Part shown: in pieces, positions 1 to 6,131 of the stretch
Layout: each line of letters opens with the position of its first letter
Numbering within the stretch: position 1 is the stretch's first letter
From: Paramuribaculum sp.
GTDB taxonomy: Bacteria; Bacteroidota; Bacteroidia; Bacteroidales; Muribaculaceae
Assembly: GCA_029058705.1 (NCBI GenBank)
Contig: JAIDXA010000192.1
Span: 1-21,303 of the forward strand
DNA: 21,303 nt
Direction of reading: 5' to 3'
The notes under the pieces: generated by a model
Databases searched by the model: none
Told to the model about the DNA's origin: nothing
Seen by the model: the letters and a program-made list of their open reading frames with translations, nothing else
Program-made: the position numbers and the translations under genes

Positions 1-135
1 GTTACCGATCGTACTGATGATGCGGCCGAAGAGTATTTCGATCTCCAGGGGCGGCGTGTCGGAAAATCTCAGCTGCTGCCCGGTCTGTATATCCGCCGTC
101 ATGGAGCTAAGACTGAAAAAGTGCTGATTCGCTGA
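1..135 (+). CDS. C-terminal end of an unidentified protein with a T9SS-tail-like ending (5' truncated)
   Basis: The window opens inside a plus-strand reading frame of 44 codons that ends with TGA at 133-135. The visible residues include an EYFDLQGRRV stretch, then PGLYIRR, then a basic ending KVLIR. This pattern (FDLQGRRV, a short spacer, PGLYI plus basic residues, KVxIR at the very C terminus) is common at the C termini of secreted or surface proteins of Bacteroidales and resembles type IX secretion C-terminal sorting domains. The rest of the gene lies outside the window, so the enzyme or adhesin it belongs to cannot be named. It is followed within 20 bases by a strong hairpin terminator, so it is the last gene of its transcript. 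Confidence 0.75.
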   Translation, partial: VTDRTDDAAEEYFDLQGRRVGKSQLLPGLYIRRHGAKTEKVLIR

Positions 136-152
136 GCTTATATCTCAAAGTA

Positions 153-206
153 AAGTGAACTCCAAAGCTGTCTCAGGAACAGCCATGGAGTTCACTTCTG
201 TTTTTT
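153..206 (+). terminator. Intrinsic terminator after the partial gene
   Basis: A perfect 12-bp inverted repeat (153-164 with 186-197) is followed on the plus strand by CTG and six T (201-206). Inside the loop, GCTGT and ACAGC can extend the structure. The hairpin plus U-tract is a textbook Rho-independent terminator for the plus-strand gene ending at 135. On the minus strand the hairpin also follows the stop of the gene ending at 225, but the bases after it there are only weakly T-rich, so bidirectional action is possible but less certain. Confidence 0.85.
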
Positions 207-224
207 GTCGGATTATCTCTGGAT

Positions 225-1976
225 TCAGCGTGCTGATATTGCTTCAACGGCACGGGTCAGATCGTTGACAACTGTCGAGGTCGGATACCATTGGTTCATG
301 GCGCCCGATCGGATCGGTTTCAAGGCCTCCTCAAGCATCAGGATGGCTTCAAGGTTTCCGGCTTTTTCGAACTCCTCGCGCAGAAGGCGGATTTTCTCGC
401 TGAGCTGGATACCCTCCACCATTCGTTCGTAGCGGATCGAAGAACGTCCGTCGGGATATACGAAATAAGTGTCGCCCGGGGCGAACATGTGGAAGCGCGT
501 GTCGGTCAGCGGATTGTCGGTCCAGTTGGAGAAAGACCAGTGTAGGTAGCCGTCATGGCCTGTGGCTGTGGCGTAGACCGGCAGATAGGCTCCGTCGGCC
601 GGAGCGGAATTGGCAAATTGGCTTGGCGCCGGAGTGGCGCAGCACGTATACATCAGAGTCGTGTAGCCCTTTTCGCGGCGGCGTTTCATGACGTTGTCGG
701 GGAAAAAGTCACCTTTGATGAGTGTATAGCTCTCAAGGGAGTCGACAAGTTCGGGATGATATGACCCGGCAAGTGACATTTTGAAGTCGGGAACGGCTTT
801 TTTTGCGACACGCCGAGCGTCGAGCATCTGGGGCAGACCGCGTTCGTCCATGACTATGAGCGTTTTTTCAAACCATCCTTTCTCTTTGAGATGTATGGCA
901 AGTGCCTGAAGAAACGAGGTCCATAGTTCTGCATATTCTGGCGAATCGGTTGGCGCGTCAAGAAAGCGGTATTCGCCTGACGGCTCGTCGAGATAACGGA
1001 ATTTCATTTCCCATGGAACCATTGTGAAGCATTCTATATTGGCGCTGATTCCGTTTTTTGTCATAAAGTCGACATAGCGGTCGAAGACCGTATAGTCATA
1101 TCTCCATGAGCCGTCGGCTTTGCGTATCGTTTCGACCATCGGTTCGAATTTGTCGTTGCTCTGTTCGCCCCAGGGCTCATAGAATAGAATCGTCGAAATT
1201 GTTTTCTGGCCGGCTCTGGCAAGCATTCTGGTGTATGGCTCGAGCAGGCGGAGGTGCTCGTCGCTCCAAGGTTTGACTCCGTAATAGCGCGAAATCGCGT
1301 AAGGTTGCTGCCAGAGATCGAGATAGAACGCATAGTCGGCCGGAGCCGGGAGCGTCCGGTCGGAGACATTTATGGAAAGTGAGAGTGTCGCGACAGGTTT
1401 TTTGCCGGAAGCGGGCAGCAGCTCAAGGGTGGCGGTGTATGGCCCCGGTTTAAGATCGCGGGGAATTTCAATCGAACACCATACGGGACGTACCGTATTG
1501 GCCTGGACGTCGGCCGGGGTTTCCGGCAGGTCGATCATGTCGGGAAGGGTGTATGTCGGGAGCATCGGGTCCGGATAGCCGCATGCGTTATGGGCAGTGA
1601 CAATCACATAACGCATAAAGGATGCCGAAGCTGTTGCCGCTACTTTTTTTCCACGCGGATCGCGCAGATCCGACATGCGTACTTTTAGCCCTTCGGCAGG
1701 TGTTGTGGCCACAATGAGAGCCTCGAGCCCCAAACGTTCTCCGCGCCATGCGGTAACGGTGGTGTCAGCGATGTCGATCAGTGGGGGAGATGCGAACTGA
1801 CGGTAGGCGATGTCTTTTGAAGCCCAGGTGAATTTCAGTGGCGCAGCCACATTCGCCCAGCCGGATTTGTCGACGGTTGCGGTGTCGGTCGGTTCTGTAT
1901 AGGATCTGTTGTCAGTGGCATTGGCGGCCAGTGAGCCTACGGCAAGAGCGGCACATGCTAGGAATCGGAATGTCAT
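225..1976 (-). CDS. Secreted GH123/DUF4091-like glycoside hydrolase
   Basis: This 583-residue protein begins with a signal peptide (about residues 1-20, ending ANA), so it is exported to the periplasm or beyond. An N-terminal beta-rich part (about 40-205) is followed by a probable TIM-barrel region (about 210-500) with the pattern LIVMDERG at 373-380. The C-terminal segment (LHWSFSNWTDNP at about 478-489, then YPDGRSSIRYERM) is typical of DUF4091 and GH123 proteins. In characterised GH123 beta-N-acetylgalactosaminidases an adjacent Asp-Glu pair does substrate-assisted catalysis, and D377-E378 here fits that pair. The substrate is inferred only: a GalNAc-containing host or bacterial glycan. 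The ATG at 1974-1976 directly precedes the signal peptide, and a good promoter lies 40-70 bases upstream. The gene stands alone, with no SusC/SusD pair in view. Confidence 0.7.
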   Translation of the reverse strand: MTFRFLACAALAVGSLAANATDNRSYTEPTDTATVDKSGWANVAAPLKFTWASKDIAYRQFASPPLIDIADTTVTAWRGERLGLEALIVATTPAEGLKVRMSDLRDPRGKKVAATASASFMRYVIVTAHNACGYPDPMLPTYTLPDMIDLPETPADVQANTVRPVWCSIEIPRDLKPGPYTATLELLPASGKKPVATLSLSINVSDRTLPAPADYAFYLDLWQQPYAISRYYGVKPWSDEHLRLLEPYTRMLARAGQKTISTILFYEPWGEQSNDKFEPMVETIRKADGSWRYDYTVFDRYVDFMTKNGISANIECFTMVPWEMKFRYLDEPSGEYRFLDAPTDSPEYAELWTSFLQALAIHLKEKGWFEKTLIVMDERGLPQMLDARRVAKKAVPDFKMSLAGSYHPELVDSLESYTLIKGDFFPDNVMKRRREKGYTTLMYTCCATPAPSQFANSAPADGAYLPVYATATGHDGYLHWSFSNWTDNPLTDTRFHMFAPGDTYFVYPDGRSSIRYERMVEGIQLSEKIRLLREEFEKAGNLEAILMLEEALKPIRSGAMNQWYPTSTVVNDLTRAVEAISAR

Positions 1977-2016
1977 GGAAGGTTAATTCGTTGATAGGTT
2001 TGTTATTCTGATCTGA

Positions 2017-2048
2017 CAAAATTACAAAAAAATACTCTGACAATCAAA
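2017..2048 (-). promoter_or_regulatory. Promoter of the GH123-like gene
   Basis: Read on the minus strand, TTTG (2048-2045) lies 20 bases before TAATTTTG (2024-2017). This fits the Bacteroidetes sigma-ABfr pattern of TTTG at -33 and TAnnTTTG at -7. Transcription would begin near 2010, about 34 bases before the ATG at 1976. It is the best-matched promoter in the window. Confidence 0.65.
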
Positions 2049-2087
2049 CAGGCTCAGGAATGGAATATTTTTCCTTACTGCTGAAAA

Positions 2088-2119
2088 GTTGGAATTTGGC
2101 GGATAATTGATTACTTTTG
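2088..2119 (+). promoter_or_regulatory. Promoter of the dtd cluster
   Basis: GTTG (2088-2091) is spaced 20 bases from TACTTTTG (2112-2119). The second box matches TAnnTTTG exactly and the first matches TTTG at three of four bases. Transcription would start around 2126, giving a 5' leader of about 27 bases before the dtd ATG at 2153. Confidence 0.6.
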
Positions 2120-2152
2120 CGAAACATATCCAACCGAACAATCCCTGTTGTT

Positions 2153-2605
2153 ATGCGTATAGTCATTCAAAGAGTCAAGAGGGCCAATGTCGTTGTCGAC
2201 GGCCATGAGGTCAGCGCGATCGGTGTCGGGCTGATGATTCTCGTTGGTGTTGAAAAAGGTGACACCGATGATGATGCGCGCTGGCTGGCGGACAAGACAT
2301 CGGCTCTTCGCATTTTTCCGGATGAGAATGGTGTCATGAACCGGTCGGTCAGTGATGTCGGGGGCGAAGTGTTGTCCATAAGTCAGTTCACCCTGACAGC
2401 ATCGACGCGAAAGGGTAATCGTCCGAGCTATATGAGGGCGGCAGGCCATGAAGAGGCAACCCGTCTTTATGAAGCCTATTCGCGGATGGTCGGCGAGCGT
2501 TCCGGCTGCCGTGTGGGTATGGGAGTTTTCGGAGCTGATATGAGTGTAGGGCTTGTCAATGACGGGCCGGTGACAATCATAATCGACTCCAGACTCAGAG
2601 AGTGA
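2153..2605 (+). CDS. dtd: D-aminoacyl-tRNA deacylase
   Basis: The 150-residue product matches the usual length of bacterial DTD. The enzyme hydrolyses D-aminoacyl-tRNA (and Gly-tRNA-Ala) in the cytoplasm and so proofreads chirality. The two family signatures are present: SQF at residues 77-79, which lies at the catalytic site, and the Gly-cisPro motif in NDGPVT, with G138-P139. The start MRIVIQRV at 2153 is the conserved family N terminus. A longer frame opening with TTG at 2117 overlaps the promoter -7 box and is not credible. The gene heads a tight plus-strand cluster: the MazG-like gene follows after 17 bases. Confidence 0.95.
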   Translation: MRIVIQRVKRANVVVDGHEVSAIGVGLMILVGVEKGDTDDDARWLADKTSALRIFPDENGVMNRSVSDVGGEVLSISQFTLTASTRKGNRPSYMRAAGHEEATRLYEAYSRMVGERSGCRVGMGVFGADMSVGLVNDGPVTIIIDSRLRE

Positions 2606-2622
2606 ATTGAAACAAGTGTTTT

Positions 2623-2973
2623 ATGGCTGATAGGGATCTGACGATAAGAGATTTGCAGCGAACGGTCGATGACTGGATCTGCGGCATCGGCAACGGATAT
2701 TTCTCGCCGATGACGAATATGGCCGTCTTGGCCGAGGAGGTCGGTGAGGTCGCACGGGTGATGGCTCGCGAATATGGCGAGCAGTCATGGCGTGAAGGTG
2801 TCGGCCGCAGCAGTCTGGACGATGAACTCGCGGATGTGATATGGGTTGTGGCAGCGATCGCAAATCAGACAGGCGTCGATCTGAACGAAGCCATAAGGAA
2901 AAATGTTGATAAAAAGACGCGGAGGGACAATACGCGTCATAAGAATAATCCAAAACTGAACAAATCCGAATAA
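2623..2973 (+). CDS. MazG-like nucleotide pyrophosphohydrolase
   Basis: The product is a 116-residue all-alpha NTP-PPase of the small MazG-like type. Such enzymes hydrolyse (d)NTPs to NMP and pyrophosphate, often cleaning up non-canonical nucleotides. The Mg2+-binding signature EExxE...ExxD is intact: E38, E39 and E42 in AEEVGEV, then E68 and D71 in DDELADVIW. A polar, Lys/Asn-rich tail (about residues 97-116) follows the core. The gene lies 17 bases after dtd and 4 bases before deoC, so the three are almost certainly one transcript. The exact nucleotide substrate cannot be read from sequence. Confidence 0.9.
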   Translation: MADRDLTIRDLQRTVDDWICGIGNGYFSPMTNMAVLAEEVGEVARVMAREYGEQSWREGVGRSSLDDELADVIWVVAAIANQTGVDLNEAIRKNVDKKTRRDNTRHKNNPKLNKSE

Positions 2974-2977
2974 AGCT

Positions 2978-3862
2978 ATGAGCGACAAGTATCATGATCA
3001 AGTGGCCAAAAGCCAGGTAACCACCGATGACGCTTTTGTAAAGGCAGAGGTTGAGCGCATTCTCTCTGAAAAGAAAGAGGAAAACCGAAACAGTGATGTA
3101 CTTAAGTTTCTGTTTACATGTATCGACCTGACAACCCTTAATGCGACAGATTCACCTCAGTCTGTTGCCCGTTTTACCGAGCGTGTCAATGATTTCGAGG
3201 AGGCATATCCGGAGCTTAAACCGGTTGCGGCTATCTGTGTCTATCCGAATTTTTCGCCGGTGGTGCGCACTGTGCTTGACGTAAGCGAGGTCAACATCGC
3301 TTGTGTTTCAGGTGGATTCCCGACCTCTCAGACCTATCCTGAAGTAAAGGTGGCCGAGACTGCGCTTGCTCTCGACGGAGGTGCGGATGAAATCGATATC
3401 GTGATGAATCTCGGAAATTTCCTTGATGGTGACTGGGAGGAAGTCTGCGACGAGATTTCCGAACTGAAGGAAGTGTGCCGCGATGCTCATCTGAAAGTCA
3501 TTCTTGAGACCGGAGCGTTGAAGACAGCGGAAAATATCCGTGCGGCTTCGATTCTGGCAATGTATTCAGGCGCAGATTTCATCAAAACTTCGACAGGCAA
3601 GGAATATCCCGGAGCTTCGCTGGAGGCAGCCTACATCATGTGCCAGTGTATAAAAGAATATTATGAGGCGACTGGCCGGATGGTCGGCTTCAAGCCGGCC
3701 GGCGGAGTCTCTACGACCGATCACGCTGTTGCCTATTACACCATTGTCAAGGAGGTTCTGGGTGAGAAATGGCTCGACCACGACTATTTCCGTCTGGGAG
3801 CAAGCCGACTTGCCAACAATCTGCTTAGCGATATTCTTGGAACAGAAACCAAGTTTTTCTGA
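2978..3862 (+). CDS. deoC: Deoxyribose-phosphate aldolase
   Basis: This is a class I (Schiff-base) aldolase of 294 residues that cleaves 2-deoxyribose-5-phosphate to glyceraldehyde-3-phosphate and acetaldehyde in deoxynucleoside catabolism. DFIKTSTGK at 200-208 carries the Schiff-base lysine K203. GFKPAGG at 237-243 carries the second active-site lysine K239. EIDIVMN carries D140, matching E. coli D102. TCIDLTTLNATDSP near residue 50 is the phosphate/substrate-side motif equivalent to the N-terminal IDHT region. About 35 extra N-terminal residues make it longer than E. coli DeoC, which is usual in Bacteroidales. It starts 4 bases after the MazG-like gene and ends 5 bases before the next gene. 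Confidence 0.96.
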   Translation: MSDKYHDQVAKSQVTTDDAFVKAEVERILSEKKEENRNSDVLKFLFTCIDLTTLNATDSPQSVARFTERVNDFEEAYPELKPVAAICVYPNFSPVVRTVLDVSEVNIACVSGGFPTSQTYPEVKVAETALALDGGADEIDIVMNLGNFLDGDWEEVCDEISELKEVCRDAHLKVILETGALKTAENIRAASILAMYSGADFIKTSTGKEYPGASLEAAYIMCQCIKEYYEATGRMVGFKPAGGVSTTDHAVAYYTIVKEVLGEKWLDHDYFRLGASRLANNLLSDILGTETKFF

Positions 3863-3867
3863 TCGGA

Positions 3868-4452
3868 ATGAACTATTGGGTTGTAATAGACCGTCGGAAA
3901 ATGGGCCCTCTCACTCTGGAGGAGGCGCGCCGTCTGCCGCTGGAGGAGAATTCCTATGTATGGCACAGGGGGCTTCCGTCGTGGGTTAAGGCCGGCGAAC
4001 TTGAGGAATTTGCCGATCTGTTCAGACAACCGGTTGAAGTTTCCGCAGAGAACGGGGTGAACGGGGAGATCACGGAGAATTCCGTAGAGCCGGTTTCCGA
4101 CAATCCGGATTCGGCCGGTGAGGATGACAGCTCCCGTGATCAAGCCCGTCCGATGCCTTTCCCGCCGCCACCTCCGGCCGGCAGATTTCCTGGTGCCCCT
4201 TATGGCAGTCGTCCGGCTCTTCCCGAGAAGCCACCGACATATCTTGGCTGGAGCGTGGCATCTATTATCTGCTGTTGTCTGATAACGGGAATCATCTCGG
4301 TTATCTATGCTGCAAAGGTCACGCCGCTCTATGACATGGGGCGCTACGAAGAAGCGCGCCGGGCGTCGGAAAAAGCCGAACTGTGGTTGATTGTTTCAAT
4401 CACGGTCGGCATAGTGGCTCTGCCGTTCCAGTTTCTGATGGCGATGTTCTGA
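3868..4452 (+). CDS. GYF_2 (DUF4339) plus CD225/dispanin-type membrane protein
   Basis: The 194-residue protein has three parts. Residues 1-55 form a GYF_2-type domain (YWVVIDRRKMGPLTLEEA, then VWHRGLPSWVKAGEL), a fold expected to bind short proline-rich or linear motifs. Residues 56-124 are a low-complexity acidic then proline-rich linker containing PPPPP. Residues 125-194 look like a CD225/dispanin domain: a first membrane segment (about 126-148) with a CCC cluster, the cytoplasmic loop DMGRYEEARRASEKAELW, and a second membrane segment (about 173-193). The linker could be a ligand for its own GYF_2 domain or that of a partner. It lies 5 bases after deoC and 11 bases before a DUF2752 gene. 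Its function is unknown. Confidence 0.8.
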   Translation: MNYWVVIDRRKMGPLTLEEARRLPLEENSYVWHRGLPSWVKAGELEEFADLFRQPVEVSAENGVNGEITENSVEPVSDNPDSAGEDDSSRDQARPMPFPPPPPAGRFPGAPYGSRPALPEKPPTYLGWSVASIICCCLITGIISVIYAAKVTPLYDMGRYEEARRASEKAELWLIVSITVGIVALPFQFLMAMF

Positions 4453-4463
4453 GACAGAGAGAA

Positions 4464-4838
4464 ATGGGGCGTAAAATGAAAATTACGGCCATTGTGGTTG
4501 CTTGTCTTGCTGCCGCAATGGCCGTTTACTGGTTTTTTGATCCGTCGGTCAGTCTGTTTCCGCGATGTCCGTTCTATGTCGTGACGGGTCTGAAATGTCC
4601 CGGATGCGGATCGCAGCGGGCACTTCATGCAATGCTTCACGGCGATATGGCGGACGTATGGGGCTATAACGCCATATTGTTTCCGCTGATTCCGGTTGTT
4701 TTGCTTATGCTATTGTCGGAATACATGCATCGTCGATTTCCGCGGCTTAATGCTTTCCTGACCTCCACGGGTTTCGTGATGGCTTTGGTTGCCGTTCTTG
4801 CCGTATGGATGGTGGTCAGGAATATAGCCGGATGGTGA
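4464..4838 (+). CDS. DUF2752 small membrane protein
   Basis: The 124-residue protein has three predicted membrane segments (about 6-24, 68-86 and 100-118). It carries the DUF2752 signature: a cysteine at 35 in RCPFY, then KCPGCGSQRA with C45 and C48, then a His/Gly stretch before WGYNA. The cysteines probably lie at a membrane face, where they could bind metal or form a disulfide. The family has no assigned reaction. The ATG at 4464 was chosen because it follows a purine-rich AGAGAGAA and keeps an 11-base gap after the previous gene. A second ATG at 4476 would also be acceptable. Pairing with a CD225 protein suggests a joint envelope role, which is inference. Confidence 0.8.
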   Translation: MGRKMKITAIVVACLAAAMAVYWFFDPSVSLFPRCPFYVVTGLKCPGCGSQRALHAMLHGDMADVWGYNAILFPLIPVVLLMLLSEYMHRRFPRLNAFLTSTGFVMALVAVLAVWMVVRNIAGW

Positions 4839-4849
4839 GGCCCTGTTCC

Positions 4850-5383
4850 CTAACGAATCCGGCAGCTGAATATATGTGAGCCGGCAATTGATCCTTCGAA
4901 TCTGTCGCCGATAGCGACAGGAACTGCCGGCAGCTCTATGGGCAGAAGGATTATGTCGCCGATCTTGAGTGTGGCTATGCGGCTTAGATTCTCTATGGAG
5001 CGGCTGATGATTTCCCGGCAGCCGGACATGTGGACGGTCTGGCTGTTGGCTATGATTGAAAACTCTTCCGTCGGAATCTCGGTCCACTCCCCGAGGGTAA
5101 GCGCGAAGTCTGAAACAGAAGCGATCGCGCCGATCGTGTTGCCGTCCGGACCGACAGGTGTCAGTCGCATGGCAAGTGATATGCGGTCGAAATATCGATG
5201 TGCGAATTTTTCTTTGATTGTTTTTCCGAGCCGGCAGATTTTGACAGCCAGAAAGAATGATGCTTTCCACTCCGCAACTTCCGGAATGTCCGGGAGAAAC
5301 ACAGGACGCCCGGGAAGGTTGAGCGCCGAGTCGGCGATAAGTCCATAAGCTTCGGACGATGGATTGACGGTTATGATTTTCAT
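4850..5383 (-). CDS. Degenerate fumarylacetoacetate-hydrolase-fold protein coupled to rex
   Basis: The 177-residue protein aligns by eye with the FAH catalytic fold. EWKASFFLAVKICR (38-51) takes the place of the canonical ExELAVVIGK strand, and RISLAMRLTP (67-76) that of the VANDVTARD segment. SRIATLKIGDIILLP (134-148) corresponds to the SxxxTLxPGDVIxTG segment, followed by IGDRFEGSI (158-166). On this alignment the two Glu metal ligands are replaced by S42 and F44, and the metal-binding Asp by A71, so it should not bind the usual divalent metal. It is also shorter than typical FAH enzymes (200 residues or more). Its start codon overlaps the rex stop in ATGA, which implies translational coupling. 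A ligand-binding or partner role is plausible; no reaction is assigned. Confidence 0.6.
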   Translation of the reverse strand: MKIITVNPSSEAYGLIADSALNLPGRPVFLPDIPEVAEWKASFFLAVKICRLGKTIKEKFAHRYFDRISLAMRLTPVGPDGNTIGAIASVSDFALTLGEWTEIPTEEFSIIANSQTVHMSGCREIISRSIENLSRIATLKIGDIILLPIELPAVPVAIGDRFEGSIAGSHIFSCRIR

Positions 5384-6060
5384 TTTGATGAAACGTTTGA
5401 TGGGAGTCTGTTGTAGATGAGGGCGAGGTCGGCATAAATCGATGTGTTCTCAATCACGATTCCCGGCTTGACTCTTATCCGGAACGGGGTGAAGTTCCAG
5501 AGGGCTTTTATACCTGATTCGATAAGCCTGTCGGCGGCTTCCTGCGCATGTTCGACGGGTACGGCAATGATTCCGATTTCGGCGTCGTAGGCTTTGCGCC
5601 GTTCGGCGAGTTCGGAGGTGGCGAATACAGGGACGCCTTTGATAGTGTTGCCGATGATGGATGGGTCGACATCGAAACCTGCAACAATATCGAGTCCGAA
5701 ACGGTGGAGTCCGCGGTCGGCAAGGAGTGCTGCGCCGAGCGACCCGACTCCCATGATCACGGCGACATGCGACGACGTGAAGCCAAGGAAGTCCTTGAGC
5801 GCGGACTCGAGTGCTATGACATCATAACCGATTCTGGTTTTGCCTTTCAGCCGCAGAACCGAGAGGTCTTTGGCCGTCTGTGACGGATCGACATCGATTT
5901 CGCGTGCTATGGCGGTTGAAGAGACATTCTTTATTCCTTTGGACCGCAACAGGCTGACACACGCCAGATACCATGGCAACCGCTTGAGCGTCGGGCCTGA
6001 CGGCAGCGCTCTGGCGGTTTCGCCATCGCTTTTATGGGTCGGGATGGTTTCAGTAGTCAT
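5380..6060 (-). CDS. rex: Redox-sensing transcriptional repressor Rex
   Basis: The 226-residue protein is a Rex repressor that binds DNA when NAD+ dominates and releases it when NADH rises. It has an N-terminal winged helix (about residues 24-95; YLACVSLLRSKG, then STAIAREIDVDPSQTAKDLS), a Rossmann domain with GVGSLG at 104-109, a FDVDP strand end near 129-133 at the adenine ribose, and the C-terminal domain-swap helix IYADLALIYNRL (208-219). The ATG at 6060 was preferred to an in-frame TTG at 6084 because a purine-rich AAAAGAAGAA lies at a suitable distance upstream of it. The gene follows the lipoprotein gene by 71 bases and overlaps the FAH-like gene by 4. No clear Rex operator was recognised nearby. 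Confidence 0.93.
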   Translation of the reverse strand: MTTETIPTHKSDGETARALPSGPTLKRLPWYLACVSLLRSKGIKNVSSTAIAREIDVDPSQTAKDLSVLRLKGKTRIGYDVIALESALKDFLGFTSSHVAVIMGVGSLGAALLADRGLHRFGLDIVAGFDVDPSIIGNTIKGVPVFATSELAERRKAYDAEIGIIAVPVEHAQEAADRLIESGIKALWNFTPFRIRVKPGIVIENTSIYADLALIYNRLPSNVSSK

Positions 6061-6131
6061 CAGTGGTATTCTTCTTTTCTGCAATTAAGGGGGTGTTTGG
6101 CTTCTGTTTTGGAAACACTCTCTATGACGGG

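Noticed and set aside
2117..2152. Upstream TTG start for dtd adding 12 residues
   Set aside because: It overlaps the -7 box of the probable promoter and precedes the conserved DTD N terminus.
4710..5453. Minus-strand frame of 247 codons across the DUF2752, FAH-like and rex genes
   Set aside because: It overlaps three better supported genes and its composition (Arg/His/Ser-rich, no domain) is typical of an out-of-frame read.
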